Shown here: positions 6,491 through 11,167 of the stretch, piece after piece
Layout: the number at the start of each line of letters is the position of its first letter
Numbering within the stretch: the stretch's first letter is position 1
Translations under genes and position numbers: made by a program
Notes under the pieces: generated by a model
The model's input: the letters and a program-made list of their open reading frames with translations, nothing else
Database searches by the model: none
What the model was told of the DNA's origin: nothing
Assembly: GCA_945866505.1 (NCBI GenBank)
Contig: CAMBHH010000112.1
Span: forward strand, 1 to 11,167
Length of the DNA: 11,167 bases
Reading direction: 5' to 3'
DNA from: Flavobacterium psychrophilum
GTDB taxonomy: Bacteria; Bacteroidota; Bacteroidia; Flavobacteriales; Flavobacteriaceae

Positions 6491-7539
6491 TGGTTGATTA
6501 TTTAATAGTAGGTTCAGGATTAGCAGGCATTTCTTTTTCGGAAATAGCTTTGCAAAATGATAAATCTATTTTGGTCATAGATAATGATTCACAGAATTCA
6601 TCCAAGATTGCAGGTGGTTTGTATAATCCTGTAATTTTAAAGAGATTTAGTGAAGTTGGGCAAGCCAAAGAACATCTTCTGATTATGAATGAATTCTTTG
6701 CCAACGTAGAAAGTAAACTTCAGTGTAAGGTAGATTTCAAGTTTCCTATTTTAAGAAAGTTTTTCTCCGTTGAAGAGCAGAACAATTGGTTCGCAGCTTC
6801 CGATAAAGTGAATCTCGCTCCTTTTTTGTCTACTATTTTAATCTATAAAAAGTACTCGTCAATAGATTCGCCTTTCGGGTATGGCGAAGTTTTACAAACA
6901 GGTTATGTAGACACAGCATTGCTGTTGAATTCGTACAGAGAATATCTAATTAAGAATACTTTATTTATAAAAGAATCTTTCGAATATGCTCTTTTGAAGG
7001 AAGAAATCAATTGTATTCGATATAAAAATATTCAGGCGAGACATATCATTTTTGCCGAAGGTTTCGGTATGCATGCTAATCCCTATTTTAGTAATTTGCC
7101 TTTAGATGGAACTAAAGGCGAGCTTTTTATTGTCAAGGCTATAGCATTAGATTTAGATGTAATAGTTAATACTAGCGTGTTTATTGTGCCTCTTGGTAAT
7201 GATTTGTTCAAAGTTGGAGCGACTTATAACTGGACTGACAAAACAGATACGCCGACAGGAGAGGGGAAAGCAGAATTAATTGAAAAAATTAAAGAAATTA
7301 TCAATTGTGATTTTGAAATTGTTGCCCATTTTGCTGGTGTTCGTCCAACGGTTAAAGATAGAAAACCATTGGTAGGAACTTATGCAAATCACAAGTCGAT
7401 ACATATTCTCAACGGATTGGGAACTCGTGGAGTTATGCTTGGACCCGCAATGGCAAAAGCGTTATACGAAAACATAGAATACCAAAAACCGCTCGATAGA
7501 ACAATTGACATTTCTAGATTCAATAAAAAAAATAGCTGA
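6490..7539 (+). CDS. FAD-dependent oxidoreductase, DAO (D-amino acid oxidase) family
   Basis: This 349-aa protein begins with a Rossmann FAD-binding motif, VDYLIVGSGLAG (2-13; Gly8, Gly10, Gly13), followed by Asp31 at the end of the second strand, where the adenosine ribose is usually bound. AGGLYNPVILKRF (41-53) and HIIFAEG (185-191) are further DAO-fold landmarks. The C-terminal FAD contact is visible as GVRPTVKDRKPLVG (283-296) and LNGLGTRGVMLGPAMA (306-321). Relatives oxidise amines such as glycine, sarcosine, D-amino acids or the tRNA wobble modification (MnmC C-terminal domain). The substrate here cannot be read from the sequence, and no thiamine or tRNA-modification gene is adjacent. 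It has no signal peptide, so it should be cytoplasmic. The length is normal for a single-domain DAO protein. It appears to be transcribed alone from the promoter at 6409-6437 and converges with the next gene. Confidence 0.88.
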   Translation: MVDYLIVGSGLAGISFSEIALQNDKSILVIDNDSQNSSKIAGGLYNPVILKRFSEVGQAKEHLLIMNEFFANVESKLQCKVDFKFPILRKFFSVEEQNNWFAASDKVNLAPFLSTILIYKKYSSIDSPFGYGEVLQTGYVDTALLLNSYREYLIKNTLFIKESFEYALLKEEINCIRYKNIQARHIIFAEGFGMHANPYFSNLPLDGTKGELFIVKAIALDLDVIVNTSVFIVPLGNDLFKVGATYNWTDKTDTPTGEGKAELIEKIKEIINCDFEIVAHFAGVRPTVKDRKPLVGTYANHKSIHILNGLGTRGVMLGPAMAKALYENIEYQKPLDRTIDISRFNKKNS

Positions 7540-7549
7540 TTTATTTTTT
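7527..7549. terminator. Possible weak bidirectional terminator between convergent genes
   Basis: An 8-bp AT-only stem (AAAAAATA at 7527-7534 with TATTTTTT at 7542-7549, loop 7535-7541) spans the two opposing stop codons. Both strands have T-rich 3' arms. The stem has no G-C pair, so its strength is doubtful. Confidence 0.25.
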
Positions 7550-7942
7550 ATAGTTCTTATCAAAAGATACAAACATATTAATATAGATATTTCTGGACCA
7601 TCGCAAAACAAACGGGAATAAAACAATATTTGATATTAGTATAGCTATAAAAGTAGTTTTTAAACCCGAATGAAGTAAGAGAAAAGCAATCACAAAAACA
7701 GCGATGCTAAGAGCAACATTGAGCCCATAACTAACGTACATTGCGCCGTAAAAAAACGATGGCTCAATTTGATATTTAAGTCCACAATGGCTGCAATTTT
7801 CGTGCATTTTAAGAATTTTTGAAAAATGTAACGGATTTTTGTCCAAATACATACTCTCATTCTGACATCTTGGACAACTTCCTGTTAAAATACTATTTAG
7901 TTTGGATCCTTTTTTTAACATTTGCAAAAAATTTGATTTCAT
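7541..7942 (-). CDS. DUF983 family zinc-ribbon membrane protein
   Basis: This 133-aa protein has the DUF983 layout: a CPRC knuckle at 23-26 and a CSHC knuckle at 50-53, together a likely four-Cys zinc ribbon. Next come the family motif FFYGAMYVSYGLN (63-75) and two membrane helices (about 68-90 and 96-113), then a basic tail WSRNIY. The ribbon should face the cytoplasm because no signal sequence precedes it. The function of DUF983 proteins is not established. The start at 7942 follows an A/T-rich leader without a Shine-Dalgarno sequence. The gene runs towards the FAD oxidoreductase with one base between the stops and is divergent from the ABC-F gene, so it is probably its own transcription unit. 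Confidence 0.88.
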   Translation of the reverse strand: MKSNFLQMLKKGSKLNSILTGSCPRCQNESMYLDKNPLHFSKILKMHENCSHCGLKYQIEPSFFYGAMYVSYGLNVALSIAVFVIAFLLLHSGLKTTFIAILISNIVLFPFVLRWSRNIYINMFVSFDKNYKK

Positions 7943-7956
7943 TAATTTTAATGTTG

Positions 7957-7964
7957 CAAATTTA
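7957..7964 (-). promoter_or_regulatory. Candidate -7 element for the DUF983 gene
   Basis: On the minus strand this reads TAAATTTG, an exact TAnnTTTG match 15 bp upstream of the DUF983 ATG. No well-spaced -33 TTG is visible. A start from here would leave a leader of only about 10 nt. Confidence 0.25.
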
Positions 7965-8013
7965 CAGTTATTACCGTCGGTTATAAGTTAAAATTAAGTT
8001 GTATTTTCAAGAG

Positions 8014-8041
8014 CTTTAAACTTTAAACCAGAAACTTTAAA
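8014..8041 (+). repeat. 7-bp-period tandem repeat before the ABC-F gene
   Basis: Three copies of CTTTAAA sit at 8014, 8021 and 8035, exactly in a 7-bp phase, with a degenerate unit (CCAGAAA) at 8028. A possible fifth unit, CAAATAA, follows at 8042. The array ends about 10 bp before the ATG and resembles, in phase and in its C-T-T...A-A consensus, the array before the FAD oxidoreductase. Confidence 0.65.
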
Positions 8042-8050
8042 CAAATAAAA

Positions 8051-9976
8051 ATGCTTAATATACACAATTTATCCGTTTCTTTTGGAGGAACTTATTTATT
8101 TGAAGAAGTTACCTTCCGATTGGGTGCTGGAGACCGTGTTGGTCTTGTTGGAAAAAACGGTGCTGGAAAATCAACCATGCTTAAAATTTTGGCGAAGGAT
8201 TTTGCCCCGGATTCTGGAGTAATTTCACAGGAAAAAGAAGTTCGAATGGGTTTCTTGCGACAGGATATTGATTTTGAACAAGGAAGAACGGTACTCGAAG
8301 AAGCTTATGAAGCATTTACAGACATTAAAATTGTTGAAAATAAATTAGAACAAATCAATCATCAATTGGTTACCCGAACGGATTACGAGAGTGAAGAATA
8401 CAGCCAAATCATTGAGGATTTATCTGATTACACTCATCGTTTCGAATTGTTGGGTGGTTATAATTACATTGGAGACACTGAGAAAATTCTTCTTGGATTA
8501 GGTTTCAAAAGAGAAGTTTTTAACGATCAAACTGATACTTTTTCGGGTGGTTGGAGAATGCGTATCGAATTGGCGAAATTATTATTGCAAGCCAATGATG
8601 TTTTGCTTCTCGATGAGCCTACGAATCACTTGGATATTGAAAGTATCATTTGGTTGGAAGGATTTTTACGCAATTATCCCGGCGTTGTGGTCATTGTTTC
8701 GCATGATAAAATGTTTTTGGACAATGTTACAAATAGAACCATCGAAATTTCTTTAGGAAAAGCTTACGATTTCAACAAACCATATTCAGAATATTTGGAA
8801 TTGAGAGGCGAAATCAGAGAAAAACAATTGGCAACCCAAAAAAACCAAGCTAAAAAAATTGAGGAAACCGAAAAATTAATTGAAAAGTTCCGTGCTAAAG
8901 CTTCCAAAGCATCGATGGCACAATCTCTAATCAAAAAATTAGACAAAGTAGAACGCATCGAAGTAGATGAAGATGATAATTCTGTGATGAATATTTCCTT
9001 TCCACTTTCGAAAGAACCGGGAAAAGTTGTGATTGAAGCTGAAGATGTGACTAAAAAATATGGTGATAAAACCATTTTAAAAGATATTTCGCTTTTAGTA
9101 GAACGCGGAAGTAAGATTGCCTTTGTTGGACAAAATGGTCAAGGTAAATCGACTTTTATGAAAGCCATTGTCAACGAATTTGAGTACGGCGGCAACATTA
9201 AACTCGGGCACAACGTACAACTGGGTTATTTTGCTCAAAATCAAGCAGAATATTTAGATGGAGAGATTACGCTGTTGCGAACAATGGAAGATGCAGCAAC
9301 AGATACCAATCGTTCGAAAGTCCGCGATATGTTGGGTTCGTTCTTGTTTCGCGGCGATGATGTCGAAAAGAAAGTCAAAGTGCTTTCTGGAGGCGAAAGG
9401 AATCGTTTGGCACTTTGTAAATTGCTTTTGCAACCCATCAATGTTTTGGTAATGGATGAGCCAACCAATCACTTGGATATCAAATCGAAGAATGTTTTAA
9501 AAGCAGCTTTGCAGAAATATGAAGGAACACTGCTTTTGGTTTCGCACGACAGGGATTTTCTTCAAGGAATGTCGAACATTGTTTATGAATTCAAAGACCA
9601 AAAAATAAAAGAATATTTAGGTGATATTAATTATTTCTTAGAACAGCGCAATCTCGAAAATATGCGTGAAGTAGAGAAGAAGGATACAGATAAATCGTCT
9701 TCTCAATCCAAAGATCAAAAAGGAAACAGCAAAGCGTCTTACGAAGATCAGAAAAAAGGGAAAGCATTGCAGAATCGTTTAAGCAAAATAGAAAGTCAAA
9801 TCAAACAATTGGAAAAAGATCTTTTGCACGATGACAAAATGCTGGCTTCTAATTATGACAAAAACATTGAAGATGCTGCTTTTTTTATGGCCTACAACAA
9901 GAAAAAAGCCGATTTAAATCAGTTGCTTTTAGATTGGGAAATTGTTCAGGAAGAAATTGATCATGCCGGTTTATAA
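8051..9976 (+). CDS. ABC-F family ATPase (YdiF/Uup-type ribosome-associated)
   Basis: This 641-aa soluble protein has two ABC ATPase domains and no membrane segment, as in ABC-F translation factors, which bind the ribosomal E site and modulate peptidyl transfer or rescue stalled ribosomes. Domain 1 has Walker A GKNGAGKS (34-41), signature FSGGWRMR (164-171), Walker B LLLDEPTNHLD (185-195, catalytic Glu189) and H-loop VSHD (216-219). A charged helical linker (about 240-320) is the P-site tRNA interaction motif region. Domain 2 has GQNGQGKS (360-367), LSGGERNR (445-452), LVMDEPTNHLD (466-476, Glu470) and VSHD (497-500). A Ser/Lys/Gln-rich spacer (540-570) leads to a C-terminal coiled coil (about 570-640), as in YdiF and Uup. 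All catalytic residues are intact. Resistance-type ABC-F roles cannot be excluded, but the length and C-terminal domain favour a housekeeping member. The ATG at 8051 follows an A-rich leader. The 3' end overlaps the next gene by 6 bp on the opposite strand. Confidence 0.93.
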   Translation: MLNIHNLSVSFGGTYLFEEVTFRLGAGDRVGLVGKNGAGKSTMLKILAKDFAPDSGVISQEKEVRMGFLRQDIDFEQGRTVLEEAYEAFTDIKIVENKLEQINHQLVTRTDYESEEYSQIIEDLSDYTHRFELLGGYNYIGDTEKILLGLGFKREVFNDQTDTFSGGWRMRIELAKLLLQANDVLLLDEPTNHLDIESIIWLEGFLRNYPGVVVIVSHDKMFLDNVTNRTIEISLGKAYDFNKPYSEYLELRGEIREKQLATQKNQAKKIEETEKLIEKFRAKASKASMAQSLIKKLDKVERIEVDEDDNSVMNISFPLSKEPGKVVIEAEDVTKKYGDKTILKDISLLVERGSKIAFVGQNGQGKSTFMKAIVNEFEYGGNIKLGHNVQLGYFAQNQAEYLDGEITLLRTMEDAATDTNRSKVRDMLGSFLFRGDDVEKKVKVLSGGERNRLALCKLLLQPINVLVMDEPTNHLDIKSKNVLKAALQKYEGTLLLVSHDRDFLQGMSNIVYEFKDQKIKEYLGDINYFLEQRNLENMREVEKKDTDKSSSQSKDQKGNSKASYEDQKKGKALQNRLSKIESQIKQLEKDLLHDDKMLASNYDKNIEDAAFFMAYNKKKADLNQLLLDWEIVQEEIDHAGL

Positions 9977-10939
9977 AATCAGTCCAATCTTTTTTGAATG
10001 CTGTATTGCCTCGTTGCTATGAGTGAAATAGCAAGTCGAAACGTTGAGGGTTTCAAGGTTTTTCATAACAATCGAAACTTTATCTTTTTCTTTTGCACCG
10101 GTTTGCCGAATGTAAACCGCAATAACATTTACTGGGAAAATTTTACAAATGGCTTCGTACAAGAACGGATCTTCTTGAGAATCATCTCCCAATAGAACGT
10201 ATTTCAAATTGGGATAAAATTCTAAGATGTGTTTTATTTTTTCAAATTTGTGATTGTGGTCTCCTCTTCCAGACCAGAAAAAATCGGTTAGACTGGTTTT
10301 AATATCTTTTAGCAATAAAACTGCTTTTGGTAATCGATGGATTTCGGTAAATTTTATGATGAAGTTATACAAATTCCATTCGCTACTCGACACATAAAAA
10401 AAGGCATTTTGTTCCTCATTATCTGTTCTTCCTGAACTGCTCAAAGCTTGATAATGCGAAACTACATCTTCAAATACTTTTCGGGAATTTACATTTCGAA
10501 ACAACAAAACATAAATTTTTAGAAAAGGATTCTTGGTATAAGAAACTAGGAAAGTATCATCAATATCTGAAATAATACCCAAATTTCCCAGTTTGGGACG
10601 AATATAACTTTCTTTGACAGCTATCGTTTTCTGTTTATGAACGATACTCACCTCATAATCGATCCAGCCGTGACCCACATTTGGATCTACTGGAAGACAA
10701 AATTTAAAATATCCGTCAGCGAGAGTCTTGGTATGAATTGTGCTATTGTTGTGTATTAAATATACATCGGCATTAGATTGAGTTTTAATTCTAAACAGAC
10801 GGATAATTGAGGAAGCATTTTTGAATTTCTTTTTCTCAAAGCTATAATCCTTTTTATTCGTTGGTTTGAAAACGTGTCCCATCACAATTAATTCCTCTTC
10901 ATTTGCATATCCGCGGTATAATCTGAGAATGGGTTCCAT
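9971..10939 (-). CDS. DUF2183/App1-type HAD phosphatase-domain protein
   Basis: This 322-aa protein carries the App1 phosphatase catalytic signature (DUF2183). IISDIDDTFLVS at 122-133 contains the HAD-type DxDxT nucleophile motif (Asp125, Asp127, Thr129). Next come FFYVSSSEWNLY (180-191; Ser of motif II), HNHKFEKIKHIL with Lys231 (motif III), and VLLGDDSQEDPFLYEAI (248-264; motif IV acidic cluster). All four motifs look intact. Yeast App1 is a Mg-dependent phosphatidate phosphatase. Bacterial members are poorly characterised, so the lipid substrate is inference. The N-terminal ~115 residues form a beta-rich domain (YFKFCLPVDPNVGHGWIDYEV) of unclear role. No signal peptide is seen. The gene converges on and overlaps the ABC-F end by 6 bp. 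It lies head-to-head, 62 bp apart, with a diacylglycerol-kinase-family gene, which fits a role in phosphatidate turnover. Confidence 0.87.
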   Translation of the reverse strand: MEPILRLYRGYANEEELIVMGHVFKPTNKKDYSFEKKKFKNASSIIRLFRIKTQSNADVYLIHNNSTIHTKTLADGYFKFCLPVDPNVGHGWIDYEVSIVHKQKTIAVKESYIRPKLGNLGIISDIDDTFLVSYTKNPFLKIYVLLFRNVNSRKVFEDVVSHYQALSSSGRTDNEEQNAFFYVSSSEWNLYNFIIKFTEIHRLPKAVLLLKDIKTSLTDFFWSGRGDHNHKFEKIKHILEFYPNLKYVLLGDDSQEDPFLYEAICKIFPVNVIAVYIRQTGAKEKDKVSIVMKNLETLNVSTCYFTHSNEAIQHSKKIGLIL

Positions 10940-10948
10940 TTATTGTAG

Positions 10949-10956
10949 TAAATTTG
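10949..10956 (+). promoter_or_regulatory. Candidate -7 element for the lipid-kinase gene
   Basis: TAAATTTG matches TAnnTTTG exactly. It lies in the 62-bp gap between the divergent phosphatase and kinase genes, about 45 bp before the kinase start. No TTG is found at the expected -33 spacing, which would fall inside the phosphatase coding start. Confidence 0.3.
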
Positions 10957-10988
10957 ATGTGTGTTAAAATTAATTGTTTTTAACCAAT

Positions 10989-10995
10989 AAAGGAG
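10989..10995 (+). promoter_or_regulatory. Shine-Dalgarno sequence that fixes the TTG start of the lipid-kinase gene
   Basis: AAAGGAG lies 6 nt before the TTG at 11002. It is the only clear Shine-Dalgarno sequence before a gene in this window; the other starts have A-rich leaders or heptad repeats. With the in-frame TAA at 10996-10998 it leaves TTG 11002 as the best start. Confidence 0.75.
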
Positions 10996-11001
10996 TAAAA
11001 A

Positions 11002-11167
11002 TTGAAAAAGAATGTATTGTTGGTTGTTAATCCTATTTCGGGAGATTTGGATAAATCGGATTTGCTCTATAGCGTGAAAGAGTTTTCGGTTGCAAATAAT
11101 TTTAATTTAGTAGTTTATGAAACCACTGGAGAAAAAGATTTTGCTGCAATCCAGTCAATTTATGAGG
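11002..11167 (+). CDS. Diacylglycerol/lipid kinase family protein, N-terminal part (cut by window end)
   Basis: Only the first 55 codons are present. Translation gives (M)KKNVLLVVNPISGDLDKSD and onward. NPISG (10-14) is the nucleotide-binding NPxSG motif of the DAGK_cat domain shared by DgkB, YegS and sphingosine kinases. LVVYETTGEKDFAAI fits the next strand and helix, where the family usually has a T-x-G-x-x-D/H-A pattern. Such enzymes phosphorylate diacylglycerol or related lipids, but the exact substrate cannot be read from this fragment. The start is TTG at 11002: an in-frame TAA lies 4 nt upstream at 10996, no in-frame ATG appears in the visible part, and AAAGGAG is well spaced. It is divergent from the App1-type phosphatase gene, so the two could act on opposite sides of phosphatidate turnover. 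Confidence 0.8.
   Translation, partial: MKKNVLLVVNPISGDLDKSDLLYSVKEFSVANNFNLVVYETTGEKDFAAIQSIYE

Noticed and set aside
8764..9075. Minus-strand open frame of 103 codons inside the ABC-F gene
   Set aside because: It is antisense to the charged linker of the ABC-F protein. Ser/Phe/Leu-rich translation is typical of antisense reading of Lys/Glu-rich helices.
9241..9472. Three short overlapping open frames on both strands inside the ABC-F gene
   Set aside because: Several frames are open at once because of local composition. Only the ABC-F frame carries motifs (LSGGER, DEPTNHLD).
11012..11079. ATG at 11012 as an alternative start near the window end
   Set aside because: This frame gives a 21-residue peptide that soon hits a stop. 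The TTG frame at 11002 carries the NPxSG motif and is better spaced from the Shine-Dalgarno sequence.

Overview
The window is AT-rich and almost fully coding. It looks like the chromosome of a Flavobacterium-type member of the Bacteroidota. The evidence is a gldK-gldL-gldM-gldN cluster (core of the type IX secretion system, T9SS, and gliding motor), A-rich leaders without Shine-Dalgarno sequences before most starts, and several matches to the Bacteroidota promoter pattern (-33 TTG, -7 TAnnTTTG). I see no mobile element, CRISPR array, tRNA or rRNA.

Region 1 (1-1390, + strand): the last 77 codons of DNA topoisomerase I, ending in a lysine/alanine-rich tail. Four bases later comes a 383-aa protein with the arginase/agmatinase/formimidoylglutamase fold signature, but several metal-ligand positions are replaced. 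A 266-bp leader (1391-1656) with several promoter-like elements follows.

Region 2 (1657-6426, + strand): gldK (outer-membrane lipoprotein with an FGE/sulfatase-modifying-factor fold), gldL (two-helix inner-membrane stator-type protein), gldM (single-helix rotor/periplasmic shaft protein) and gldN (secreted periplasmic ring protein). They are separated by only 41, 47 and 46 bp. A strong intrinsic terminator follows gldN, so this reads as one operon. GldL and GldM form the proton-powered inner-membrane motor, and GldK and GldN form the periplasmic/outer-membrane ring that receives its motion. No gldO paralogue follows gldN.

Region 3 (6427-9976): a DAO-family FAD oxidoreductase (+), whose promoter is interleaved with the gldN terminator; a convergent DUF983 zinc-ribbon membrane protein (-), one base away; and a two-domain ABC-F ATPase (+). 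The oxidoreductase and the ABC-F gene are each preceded directly by a degenerate 7-bp-period repeat.

Region 4 (9971-11167): a DUF2183/App1-type HAD phosphatase (-), whose end overlaps the ABC-F gene by 6 bp. Head-to-head with it is the start of a diacylglycerol/lipid kinase-family gene (+), which uses a TTG start behind a clear Shine-Dalgarno sequence. The pair suggests lipid or phosphatidate metabolism.

Overall this is a well-described core region rather than an obviously new system. The points most worth a second look are the metal-site-degenerate ureohydrolase before gldK, the heptad-periodic leaders, the interleaved terminator and promoter after gldN, and the TTG/SD start.
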